This document shows, piece after piece, positions 8,301 to 16,656 of a stretch of DNA of 17,238 bases (position 1 is its first letter; each line of letters begins with the position of its first letter). The DNA comes from JAVVRI01 sp036654795 (GTDB lineage Bacteria; Bacteroidota; Bacteroidia; Bacteroidales; Tannerellaceae): assembly GCA_036654795.1 (NCBI GenBank), contig JAVVRI010000057.1, forward strand, positions 1-17,238, given 5' to 3'. The notes under the pieces are model-generated. The model saw only the letters and a program-made list of their open reading frames with translations. It made no database searches and was not told the DNA's origin. A program made the position numbers and the translations under genes.

Positions 8301-9617
8301 CAACGTCGGCGCACGGTTCAGCAACACAGGATGTCCTTTCATTACATATTCCAAAATATCCCAAACAACGGGTTCTTTACGGTCAACAATCTTTTTGGCA
8401 GATTTAACCGTTTTTACGATACCACGTTCGATCAATTTGCGAATAACGAAAGGTTTATATAATTCGGCCGCCATATTCTTAGGCAAACCGCACTCATGCA
8501 TCTTCAACTCAGGGCCTACAACAATAACCGAACGAGCAGAATAGTCCACACGTTTACCCAACAAGTTTTGACGGAAACGACCTTGTTTACCCTTCAAACT
8601 ATCAGAAAGCGATTTCAATGGGCGGTTAGCATCTGTCTTCACAGCACTCGACTTACGAGAGTTGTCAAACAAAGAGTCAACAGCTTCCTGAAGCATACGT
8701 TTTTCATTACGCAGAATCACCTCAGGCGCCTTAATATCAATTAAGCGTTTCAGACGGTTATTACGAATAATAACGCGACGATACAAGTCATTTAAGTCAG
8801 AGGTGGCAAAACGACCACCATCCAGCGGCACAAGCGGACGCAGTTCAGGGGGAATAACAGGCACCACCTTCACAATCATCCATTCAGGTTTGTTGCGACC
8901 TCTGGAGGCACGAAATGATTCCACAACCTGTAAACGCTTCAATGCTTCGTTCTTACGTTGTTGAGAACCGTCAGTACTTGCACGGTGACGTAGTTCATAC
9001 GAAAGAGAGTCCAAATCCAGACGAGCCAGCAAATCGTAAACGGCTTCTGCCCCAATCTTGGCGATGAACTTATTCGGATCAGTATCTTCCAGCATCTGGT
9101 TTTCCTTTGGCAAGTTATCCAAAATCTGCAAGTACTCTTCTTCTGATAGTAAATCAAACTCAGCAACCGTATCAACCGACCCGGCCTGAATGACTACATA
9201 ACGTTCATAATAAATAATCGAATCAAGCTTCTTGGTTGGTATGCCTAACAAGTAACCGATCTTATTAGGTAAAGAACGGAAGTACCAGATATGAGCAACG
9301 GGAACGACCAAATGAATGTGTCCCATACGTTCACGACGAACTTTCTTCTCTGTAACTTCTACCCCACAACGATCGCAGACAATACCTTTATAACGAATAC
9401 GCTTGTATTTACCGCAATGACATTCATAATCCTTGATCGGACCAAAAATGCGTTCGCAAAATAAACCATCACGTTCAGGCTTGTACGTACGATAGTTAAT
9501 CGTTTCCGGTTTCAAGACTTCACCACTGGAGTTTTCAAGAATCTCTTCAGGGGATGCCAGACCGATGGTTATTTTTGAAAAGTTACTCTTTATCTTGTTT
9601 TCTTTTCTAAAGGCCAT
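5325..9617 (-). CDS. rpoC: DNA-directed RNA polymerase subunit beta'
   Basis: This is the catalytic clamp subunit of RNA polymerase, 1430 residues, the normal size for Bacteroidota. The N-terminal zinc ribbon uses Cys66, Cys68, Cys81 and Cys84. The active-site loop [12 protein letters not shown] carries the three magnesium-binding aspartates Asp470, Asp472 and Asp474. The second zinc site is Cys813, Cys887, Cys894 and Cys897. The bridge-helix region [20 protein letters not shown] begins at 777. The frame is intact from [10 protein letters not shown] to the end. It follows rpoB after a 75-base gap with a hairpin and is the last gene before the operon terminator. Confidence 0.99.
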   Translation of the reverse strand: [1430 protein letters not shown]

Positions 9618-9651
9618 ATTGTTTATTTATAAAGAGTTATCAATCGATAAA

Positions 9652-9675
9652 GCAGACAGGCAAAAGCCTGTCTGC
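9652..9675 (-). terminator. rpoB-rpoC intercistronic hairpin (possible attenuator)
   Basis: GCAGACAGGC and GCCTGTCTGC form a perfect 10-bp stem with a four-base loop, 17 bases after the rpoB stop codon. On the - strand only TTTATCG follows, a poor U-tract. It may act as an mRNA stabiliser or processing site, or as a leaky terminator, rather than a full stop. Confidence 0.55.
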
Positions 9676-9692
9676 GTCTATTGTTGCTAATA

Positions 9693-12600
9693 TTAGTCTA
9701 ATGTAAAGCTAAGTCCAAGACCTCTCAGTTCATGTAGCAATACATTTAATGATTCGGGGATACCCGGCATAGGCATCGGATCACCCTTCACAATTGCCTC
9801 ATAAGCCTTTGAACGTCCTACAACGTCATCCGACTTAATCGTAAGAATTTCTTGAAGAATATGTGCGGCACCGAATGCTTCCAATGCCCAAACTTCCATT
9901 TCTCCAAAACGCTGACCACCAAACTGAGCTTTACCACCCAACGGTTGCTGCGTAATAAGGGAGTACGGCCCGATAGAACGTGCATGCATCTTATCATCAA
10001 CCATGTGACCCAGCTTCAAGAAGTAAGTAACCCCTACTGTAGCCGGTTGGTCAAAGCGTTCGCCCGTACCACCATCATACAAGTAAGATTTACCATAACG
10101 GGGAAGTCCGGCTTTATCTGTCCAATCATTCAAGTCGTCAATCGAAGCACCATCAAAAATAGGAGTTGCAAATTTAACACCCATATTCTGACCAGCCCAA
10201 CCTAAAACGGCTTCAAAAATCTGTCCCAAGTTCATACGCGAAGGTACACCCAGAGGGTTCAAACAAATATCAACAGGCGTTCCATCTTCAAGGAAAGGCA
10301 TATCTTCCTGACGAACAATCTTCGAAACGATACCTTTGTTACCGTGACGACCTGCCATCTTATCCCCAACTTGAATCTTACGCTTCTTAGCAATATATAC
10401 CTTAGCCATCTGAATAATACCAGTAGGCAGTTCATCTCCAATAGTCAAATCAAACTTTCTGCGTTTCAGATCTGCATCCAGTTCTTTATCCTTTTTCAGA
10501 TAATTCAGAATAACCTGTTTAATCAGTTCGTTTTTGGCTGCATCAGCCGTCCACTTACTAACCTGTATTGCGTTATAGTCCAAATCTTCCAAAGCCTTAC
10601 GAGAGAATTTAGCTCCCTTGGCTATAACTTCACTATTCATATAATCCTTCACACCTTGCGAAACCTTGCCTGTAGTCAGCACTAAAAGCTTTTCAACCAA
10701 CAAACCCTTCAGATCAGCCATACGTTGTTCGTATTCCTCATCCAACTTAGGCAAAATAGCCTTATCAGTCAATCTGGACTTACGTTTCTTTACAGCTTTT
10801 GAGAACAAATTCGTCGCGATAACAACACCTCGAAGTGACGGAGTAGCTTTCAAAGAAGCATCCTTCACATCACCAGCTTTGTCACCAAAGATTGCACGAA
10901 GCAATTTTTCTTCAGGAGAAGGATCTGATTCACCCTTCGGCGTGATTTTTCCAATCAAAATATCACCCGGTTCAATGCGTGCACCAACACGGACAATACC
11001 TCTTTCATCCAAATCTTTAGTAGCCTCTTCACTTACATTAGGAATATCGGAGGTCAATTCCTCCATACCACGTTTTGTTTCGCGCACTTCAAGAATATAC
11101 TCATCCACATGAACAGATGTAAAGAAGTCCTCACGAACCATACGTTCGTTCAAAACAATAGCATCCTCATAGTTATATCCCTTCCATGGCATATAGGCCA
11201 CTTTCACATTACGTCCCAACGCCAATTCACCATTCTGAGTAGAATAACCTTCAGTCAGAATTTCACCGATAGTTACGCGTTGTCCCATATGGCAAATCGG
11301 ATGCAAGTCTACCGTAGTACTCTGGTTCGTCTTACGCCATTTAGGAATTGTATATGTTTTAACCGCATCTTCAAAGCTCACAAAATCCTCATCATCAGAG
11401 CGGTCATATTTAATCTTAATGCAAGTCGCGTCAACGAATACGATTTCGCCATCGCGCTCAGCCATAATTTGCGTACGTGAATCACGCACTAACTGTCCTT
11501 CAATACCAGTACCCACAATAGGAGCATCCGTACGCAATAAAGGAACAGCCTGACGCATCATGTTTGATCCCATCAAAGCACGGTTCGCATCATCATGTTC
11601 AAGGAACGGAATAAGCGAAGCGGCAATAGAAGCAATCTGCGTAGGCGAAACGTCCATCAAATCGACATCTGCAGGAGAAACTACCGGGAAGTCAGCTTCA
11701 AATCTGGACTTCACTTTGTCTCGGATAAATTTACCTTCAGCATCAAGCGGAGCATTACCCTGCGCAATAGTCATTTCTTCTTCTTCTTCGGCTGTATAGT
11801 ACTTCAAACCCTCATCCGAGAAATCTACTTGACCATTTACAACGTCACGATAAGGAGTAGAAATAAAGCCTAGATCGTTAATCTTTGCATAGACACATAA
11901 AGAAGAGATCAAACCAATGTTTGGACCTTCAGGGGTTTCAATCGGGCAAAGACGACCATAGTGCGTATAGTGAACGTCACGAACCTCAAATCCGGCACGT
12001 TCACGAGACAAACCACCCGGTCCTAATGCTGACAGACGGCGCTTGTGCGTAATCTCCGCCAGCGGATTCGTCTGGTCCATAAACTGTGACAAAGCATTCG
12101 TACCAAAGAATGAATTAACAACAGACGAAATAGTCTTCGCGTTAATCAAGTCAATAGGCGTAAACACTTCATTGTCGCGAACGTTCATACGCTCACGTAC
12201 CGTACGAGACATACGTGCCAAACCAATACCAAACTGATTGTACAACTGTTCTCCAACTGTACGTACACGACGATTGCTCAAGTGGTCGATATCATCTACA
12301 ATAGCTTTCGAGTTAATCAACTCGATCAGATATTTAATGATTTCGATAATATCTTCTTTGGTCAGAACCTTAACTTCATCGCTAGTAGTAAGATTCAGTT
12401 TTTTATTTATTCTGTAACGTCCAACTTCTCCAAGATCGTAACGTTTTTCTGAGAAGAAAAGGTTATTAATAACTTCACGGGCACTTGCCTCATCAGCAGG
12501 TTCTGCATTTCTCAACTGCCGATAAATATAAAGTACAGCTTCTTTCTCAGAGTTACTGGGGTCTTTTTGTAACGTATTATATATAATTGCATAATCAGAC

Positions 12601-13505
12601 AGATTCTGATCTTCGCGGTGTAACAAAACATTTTGCGTACCCGATTCCAGAATAGCCTCAATATTGTCATTATCCAGAACGGATTCACGATCAATGATTA
12701 CATCATTACGCTCAATAGAGACAACCTCACCTGTGTCCTCATCAACGAAATCCTCTACCCAAGTTTTCAAAACACGGGCAGCCAATTTACGACCAATCAG
12801 TTTTTTCAGGTTACCCTTTGCAACTTTTACCTCTTCTGCCAGATTAAATATCTCAAGAATATCCCGGTCGCTTTCAAAGCCTATAGCTCGTAAAAGTGTA
12901 GTTACAGGCAATTTCTTTTTACGGTCGATATAAGCATACATAACATTATTAATGTCAGTAGCGAACTCGATCCATGAACCCTTAAAAGGAATAATACGCG
13001 CAGAATATAATTTAGTACCGTTGGCATGTGTACTCTGACCAAAGAATACGCCTGGAGAACGGTGCAACTGCGAAACCACAACACGTTCGGCACCGTTTAT
13101 CACAAAAGTACCTCTTTCCGTCATATAAGGGATAGGGCCTAAATATACGTCTTGGATAACCGTATCGAAATCTTCGTGGTCAGGATCCGTACAATATAGT
13201 TTTAACTTTGCTTTTAAAGGCACACTATAGGTTAATCCACGGGCTATACATTCATCAATGCAATAACGAGGCGGATCAATATAGTAATCTAAGAACTCCA
13301 ACACAAAATTGTTTCTCGTATCTGCTATCGGGAAATTTTCGGCAAATACCTTATACAATCCCTCCTTCTTTCTCTTTTCAGGAGGTGTGTCAAGTTGAAG
13401 AAAGTCTTGAAATGACTTCAATTGTACTTCGAGAAAGTCCGGATAAGGAAGTGAATTCTTAATCGAAGCAAAATTAACTCTTTGGTTTTCAGCTGTTGAA
13501 GACAT
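9693..13505 (-). CDS. rpoB: DNA-directed RNA polymerase subunit beta
   Basis: This 1270-residue subunit pairs with beta' to form the polymerase active centre; the length is typical of Bacteroidota and lacks the larger insertions of the E. coli subunit. The rifampicin-binding cluster reads SQFMDQTNPL and then ITHKRRLSALGPGG. Gln474, Asp477, His487 and Ser492 correspond to E. coli Gln513, Asp516, His526 and Ser531, so all are wild type and no resistance substitution is seen there. The C-terminal block GEMEVWALEAFGAAHILQE is intact. It follows rplL after a 107-base gap holding a strong hairpin, so polymerase subunits may be made at a lower level than the ribosomal proteins. Confidence 0.99.
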   Translation of the reverse strand: MSSTAENQRVNFASIKNSLPYPDFLEVQLKSFQDFLQLDTPPEKRKKEGLYKVFAENFPIADTRNNFVLEFLDYYIDPPRYCIDECIARGLTYSVPLKAKLKLYCTDPDHEDFDTVIQDVYLGPIPYMTERGTFVINGAERVVVSQLHRSPGVFFGQSTHANGTKLYSARIIPFKGSWIEFATDINNVMYAYIDRKKKLPVTTLLRAIGFESDRDILEIFNLAEEVKVAKGNLKKLIGRKLAARVLKTWVEDFVDEDTGEVVSIERNDVIIDRESVLDNDNIEAILESGTQNVLLHREDQNLSDYAIIYNTLQKDPSNSEKEAVLYIYRQLRNAEPADEASAREVINNLFFSEKRYDLGEVGRYRINKKLNLTTSDEVKVLTKEDIIEIIKYLIELINSKAIVDDIDHLSNRRVRTVGEQLYNQFGIGLARMSRTVRERMNVRDNEVFTPIDLINAKTISSVVNSFFGTNALSQFMDQTNPLAEITHKRRLSALGPGGLSRERAGFEVRDVHYTHYGRLCPIETPEGPNIGLISSLCVYAKINDLGFISTPYRDVVNGQVDFSDEGLKYYTAEEEEEMTIAQGNAPLDAEGKFIRDKVKSRFEADFPVVSPADVDLMDVSPTQIASIAASLIPFLEHDDANRALMGSNMMRQAVPLLRTDAPIVGTGIEGQLVRDSRTQIMAERDGEIVFVDATCIKIKYDRSDDEDFVSFEDAVKTYTIPKWRKTNQSTTVDLHPICHMGQRVTIGEILTEGYSTQNGELALGRNVKVAYMPWKGYNYEDAIVLNERMVREDFFTSVHVDEYILEVRETKRGMEELTSDIPNVSEEATKDLDERGIVRVGARIEPGDILIGKITPKGESDPSPEEKLLRAIFGDKAGDVKDASLKATPSLRGVVIATNLFSKAVKKRKSRLTDKAILPKLDEEYEQRMADLKGLLVEKLLVLTTGKVSQGVKDYMNSEVIAKGAKFSRKALEDLDYNAIQVSKWTADAAKNELIKQVILNYLKKDKELDADLKRRKFDLTIGDELPTGIIQMAKVYIAKKRKIQVGDKMAGRHGNKGIVSKIVRQEDMPFLEDGTPVDICLNPLGVPSRMNLGQIFEAVLGWAGQNMGVKFATPIFDGASIDDLNDWTDKAGLPRYGKSYLYDGGTGERFDQPATVGVTYFLKLGHMVDDKMHARSIGPYSLITQQPLGGKAQFGGQRFGEMEVWALEAFGAAHILQEILTIKSDDVVGRSKAYEAIVKGDPMPMPGIPESLNVLLHELRGLGLSFTLD

Positions 13506-13550
13506 CTAGTAAGGAATTTATTGAACTTATTGAAATTATAGACACAAAAA

Positions 13551-13584
13551 GGTTAAGAATCTTCGCATGCGAAGATTCTTAACC
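13551..13584 (-). terminator. Perfect 34-base palindrome between rplL and rpoB (probable attenuator)
   Basis: The sequence from GGTTAAGAATC to GATTCTTAACC is its own reverse complement over 34 bases, centred on GCATGC. On the - strand TTTTTG follows at once, giving the form of an intrinsic terminator, 28 bases after the rplL stop. A smaller stem, ACCTG / CAGGT at 13590-13604, precedes it. No promoter box is seen before rpoB, so read-through must feed rpoB and rpoC. E. coli also has an attenuator between these genes. Confidence 0.8.
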
Positions 13585-13612
13585 AAATCACCTGATTAAC
13601 AGGTTATAAATA

Positions 13613-13984
13613 CTATTTAAGCTCAACTTCAGCTCCAGCGTCTTCCAAGCTCTTTTTCAATGCTTCAGCATCAGCCTTAGCGATTCCTTCTTTAACATTG
13701 CTAGGAGCTCCGTCAACTAAGTCTTTAGCTTCTTTCAAGCCCAGACCAGTTAATTCCTTCACTAACTTAACGATAGCTAATTTATTAGCACCAGCTGCTT
13801 TCAATACAACATCGAAAGAACTCTTTTCTTCTACTGCTTCAGCAGCAGCAGCAGGAGCGGCAACAGCAACAGCTGCAGCAGCAGGTTCGATACCGTATTC
13901 TTCTTTAAGGATAGTTGCTAATTCGCTAACCTCTTTAACGGTCAAGTTTACTAATTGTTCTGCAAAAGCTTTCAAATCTGCCAT
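13613..13984 (-). CDS. rplL: 50S ribosomal protein L7/L12
   Basis: This 123-residue stalk protein recruits and stimulates translation GTPases such as EF-Tu and EF-G. It has the N-terminal dimerisation region (1-32), an Ala/Val/Pro-rich flexible hinge (about 33-54), and the conserved C-terminal domain from KSSFDVVLKAAG to the end with TGLGLKEAKDLV. It is 46 bases downstream of rplJ, whose product L10 anchors its dimers. The palindrome after it probably keeps L7/L12, needed in several copies per ribosome, at higher levels than the polymerase subunits. Confidence 0.98.
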   Translation of the reverse strand: MADLKAFAEQLVNLTVKEVSELATILKEEYGIEPAAAAVAVAAPAAAAEAVEEKSSFDVVLKAAGANKLAIVKLVKELTGLGLKEAKDLVDGAPSNVKEGIAKADAEALKKSLEDAGAEVELK

Positions 13985-14030
13985 TTTTTGTATGATTTAA
14001 ATGATTATTTATCTGTGTAAATTTTTAAAA

Positions 14031-14573
14031 TTATCTATCTGCAAGAGTTGTTAAAACTCCATGAAGTGTTTGTCCTGAAGACTGAAGAGCAGAAATAACG
14101 TTCTTAGCCGGCGATTGTAACAACATGATAATATCACCGATTAATTCGTTCTTACTCTTAATATTGATAAGCTCATCAAGACATTTAGCTCCAACATAGA
14201 AGCTTTCCTGCACGTAAGCAGCTTTCAATTCAGGTCTAAGCGGAGCACCTTTAGGGCTATTCTTGGCATTACTTGCCGAGAAACTCTTAATTAACTTAGC
14301 AGGCACGTTTGCAGCGTTCGAAAACATCACAGCCGTATTACCCTTCAAGGCAATGTCTAACTGCGAAAAATCGCCACCAGCATTTTCAAGAGCCTTTTTA
14401 AGCAAATTGTTTTTAACAACTACCAACTTAACTTCTTGTTTATAGCACTCTCTTCTCAACGCACTTGTTTTTACTGCATTCAATGCATCAATGTCCGTCA
14501 AATAGAAATTACTATACTCCTTTACAGTAGCAGTAAGTTGGTCTATAATAACACTTTTATCTTCCTTTCTCAT
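14031..14573 (-). CDS. rplJ: 50S ribosomal protein L10
   Basis: This 180-residue protein forms the base of the ribosomal stalk, binding 23S rRNA through its N-terminal domain and L7/L12 dimers through its C-terminal helix. The N-terminal half shows the family pattern YSNFYLTDIDALNAV and VVVKNNLLKKAL, then GNTAVMFS around residue 79. It begins 15 bases after rplA ends. With so short a gap, a separate L10 leader of the kind that regulates this gene in other phyla does not fit; any autoregulatory site would have to overlap rplA. Confidence 0.96.
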   Translation of the reverse strand: MRKEDKSVIIDQLTATVKEYSNFYLTDIDALNAVKTSALRRECYKQEVKLVVVKNNLLKKALENAGGDFSQLDIALKGNTAVMFSNAANVPAKLIKSFSASNAKNSPKGAPLRPELKAAYVQESFYVGAKCLDELINIKSKNELIGDIIMLLQSPAKNVISALQSSGQTLHGVLTTLADR

Positions 14574-14588
14574 TGTACAATTGTTTTA

Positions 14589-15287
14589 TTAAATTTCTTC
14601 AATTGATTTAGGGTCAATTTTAATACCCGTGCTCATAGTACTTGAAAGATAAATGCTCTTCATATATGTACCTTTAGCTGCAGACGGTTTCAACTTGATA
14701 AGCGTTGAAATAAATTCCTTTGCGTTATCACGAATCTGATCAGCACTAAAAGATACTTTTCCGATTGACGTGTGAACGATACCAGACTTGTCTACCTTAA
14801 AGTCGATCTTACCTTGTTTAACTTCGGTCACTGCTTTTCCAATTTCATTGGTTACCGTACCACTCTTGGGGTTAGGCATCAAACCGCGAGGTCCTAATAC
14901 TCTACCCAGAGCACCGATTTTACCCATGATTGAAGGCATAGTGATGATTACGTCAATGTCTGTCCAACCACCTTTAATTTTAGCTATATACTCATCCAAT
15001 CCTGCATAATCAGCACCGGCTGCCGTAGCTTCAGCTTCTTTATCAGGTGTACATAATACCAGAACCCGAACCTGTTTTCCTGTTCCGTGAGGCAAAGAAA
15101 CTACGCCTCTCACCATTTGATTGGCTTTACGGGGGTCAACACCTAAACGGACATCCACATCAACAGAAGCATCAAACTTAGTTGTGGTAATCTCTTTTAC
15201 CAGAGCTGAAGCCTCTTTTAATGTGTACGATTTCCCAGCTTCAATCTTGCCCAAAGCCAACTTTTGATTTTTTGTAAGTTTACTCAT
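14589..15287 (-). CDS. rplA: 50S ribosomal protein L1
   Basis: This 232-residue protein of the mobile L1 stalk of the large subunit helps release deacylated tRNA from the E site. In other bacteria it also represses its own operon by binding mRNA. Recognisable segments are GVDPRKANQMVRG in domain I and the signature GRVLGPRGLMPNPKSGTV in the second half. Length is normal. It starts 16 bases after rplK. Confidence 0.98.
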   Translation of the reverse strand: MSKLTKNQKLALGKIEAGKSYTLKEASALVKEITTTKFDASVDVDVRLGVDPRKANQMVRGVVSLPHGTGKQVRVLVLCTPDKEAEATAAGADYAGLDEYIAKIKGGWTDIDVIITMPSIMGKIGALGRVLGPRGLMPNPKSGTVTNEIGKAVTEVKQGKIDFKVDKSGIVHTSIGKVSFSADQIRDNAKEFISTLIKLKPSAAKGTYMKSIYLSSTMSTGIKIDPKSIEEI

Positions 15288-15303
15288 CTCAATTGAAGTT
15301 TAA

Positions 15304-15747
15304 TTAATTATTAGCCGGGAATGCCCCTTTAACAGTGATACCCATACTTCTTGCTGTTCCAGCAACCATTTTCATGGCAGAACTAACAGTAAAGCAGTTT
15401 AAATCAACCAACTTGTCTTCTGCAATCGTCTTTACTTGTTCCCAAGATACCTCAGCAACTTTGTTACGATTAGGTTCAGCCGAACCACTTTTTTTCTTTG
15501 AAACTTCCAGTAACTGAATAGCTACGGGAGGAGTCTTAACGACAAAATCGAAAGATTTATCAACATAGTAAGTAATTACCACAGGTAAAATCTTACCAGC
15601 CTTTTCTTGGGTTTTGGCATTAAATTGCTTGCAAAACTCCATAATATTAATACCCTTAGAACCTAAGGCAGGTCCTACTGGGGGAGAAGGGTTTGCTGCT
15701 CCTCCTTTAATCTGCAATTTGATTTGTCCAGCAACTTCTTTAGCCAT
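15304..15747 (-). CDS. rplK: 50S ribosomal protein L11
   Basis: L11 (147 residues) binds the GTPase-associated centre of 23S rRNA with L10 and L7/L12. The N-terminal domain has the proline-rich ANPSPPVGPALG; the C-terminal RNA-binding domain ends with ARSMGITVKG. An in-frame ATG at 15777 would add ten residues, but MAKEVAGQIKLQ is the conserved N-terminus, so 15747 is the start. The 63-base gap to nusG contains a small stem CTTTT-GTTACG-AAAAG near its upstream end; whether this is an L1-binding control site is unknown. Confidence 0.98.
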   Translation of the reverse strand: MAKEVAGQIKLQIKGGAANPSPPVGPALGSKGINIMEFCKQFNAKTQEKAGKILPVVITYYVDKSFDFVVKTPPVAIQLLEVSKKKSGSAEPNRNKVAEVSWEQVKTIAEDKLVDLNCFTVSSAMKMVAGTARSMGITVKGAFPANN

Positions 15748-15810
15748 TTTTCTAAAATTTAGATATATAAAAATCAAAACAGAAAGATCATACTTTTCGT
15801 AACAAAAGCA

Positions 15811-16353
15811 CTACTCTTTCTCAACTTGCATATAGCCCAATTCAAGCGGAGTCTTACGTCCGAAGATTTTGACCATTACCTTTAGTTTTTTCTTCTCAGC
15901 ATTGACTTCTTCAATCAGGCCACTAAAACCGCTAAACGGCCCAAAAGTAACCTTCACGCTCTCGCCAACGTAGAACTGAACATCCATATCATCCTGCTGC
16001 TCCTGCAATTCATCGACCGTACCTAAAATACGACTAACTTCGGCAGGACGCAAAGGAACCGGATTATCCGATCCGCCCAAGAATCCAATCACATTGGGAA
16101 TATTTCTCAACCTGTGCGCAACTTCTCCAACTAAGGCCGCTTCTACAAGCACATAACCGGGCAAGTAGGCTCTTTCTTTCATCACCTTCTTACCGTTACG
16201 TACTGAAAAAGTTTTTTCAGTCGGAATTAAGACCTGATTAACATACTCTCCTAAGTCAGTATTTTTCAGTTCAGCTTCCAGATATTCTCTTACCTTATTC
16301 TCCTTACCACTAATGGCTCGCAGAACATAAAATTTCTTTTGGATATCAGACAT
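15811..16353 (-). CDS. nusG: Transcription termination/antitermination protein NusG
   Basis: NusG (180 residues) binds the beta' clamp of RNA polymerase through its NGN domain and links it to Rho or the leading ribosome through its KOW domain. The NGN domain covers about 1-110 with FYVLRAISGKENKV and the LPGYVLVE segment at 64-71. The KOW domain begins near 128 with VGESVKVTFGPFSGFSGLIE. It is of ordinary length and starts 12 bases after secE. Confidence 0.98.
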   Translation of the reverse strand: MSDIQKKFYVLRAISGKENKVREYLEAELKNTDLGEYVNQVLIPTEKTFSVRNGKKVMKERAYLPGYVLVEAALVGEVAHRLRNIPNVIGFLGGSDNPVPLRPAEVSRILGTVDELQEQQDDMDVQFYVGESVKVTFGPFSGFSGLIEEVNAEKKKLKVMVKIFGRKTPLELGYMQVEKE

Positions 16354-16365
16354 CTTTAATACTGA

Positions 16366-16560
16366 TTAAAAAATCTTCTCATAGAAGAAACGCATTACAC
16401 CCTCAAAGCCCAAGTCAATCACAAAGATCATTGCTGCAATGATAAGGGAAGCAAACATAACAACAACAGCACTATTTGATAGTTCAATCCTTGTAGGCCA
16501 AGAAACTTTATAAACAAGTTCGTTATAAGATTCCTTAATATAAGTAATTATCTTTTTCAT
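16366..16560 (-). CDS. secE: Preprotein translocase subunit SecE
   Basis: SecE (64 residues) is the single-span clamp subunit of the SecYEG channel in the inner membrane. The amphipathic helix and signature VSWPTR (19-24) precede one membrane segment at about 29-49. The frame is open further, into the tRNA-Trp gene, to an ATG at 16608; that start is rejected because the upper part would lie within the tRNA, and MKKIITYIKESY is the expected N-terminus. Confidence 0.97.
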   Translation of the reverse strand: MKKIITYIKESYNELVYKVSWPTRIELSNSAVVVMFASLIIAAMIFVIDLGFEGVMRFFYEKIF

Positions 16561-16578
16561 TGAATCTATAGATTTTAG

Positions 16579-16651
16579 CACGGAAGGAGAGGCTCGAACT
16601 CCCGACACCTGGTTTTGGAGACCAGTGCTCTACCAACTGAGCTACTTCCGT
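16579..16651 (-). tRNA. trnW: tRNA-Trp (anticodon CCA)
   Basis: A complete 73-base cloverleaf lies on the - strand. The acceptor stem is ACGGAAG / CTTCCGT with discriminator G. The D arm contains AGCTCAGTTGGTAGAGC, the anticodon arm is CTGGT-CTCCAAA-ACCAG with anticodon CCA, and the T arm contains GTTCGAGCC. The 3' CCA is not encoded. It sits between tuf and secE, as in many Bacteroidales, so it must be cut out of the operon transcript or transcribed with secE. Confidence 0.97.
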
Positions 16652-16656
16652 AAAAA

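Noticed and set aside
9693..13505. Search for rifampicin-resistance changes in rpoB
   Set aside because: The residues equivalent to E. coli Gln513, Asp516, His526 and Ser531 are all wild type.
14574..14588. L10 leader upstream of rplJ
   Set aside because: The gap to rplA is only 15 bases, too short for the known leader type.
16561..16608. N-terminal extension of SecE into the tRNA gene
   Set aside because: The upper part of the extension would be encoded by the tRNA-Trp gene, and the rest by its short spacer; the conserved SecE start is at 16560.
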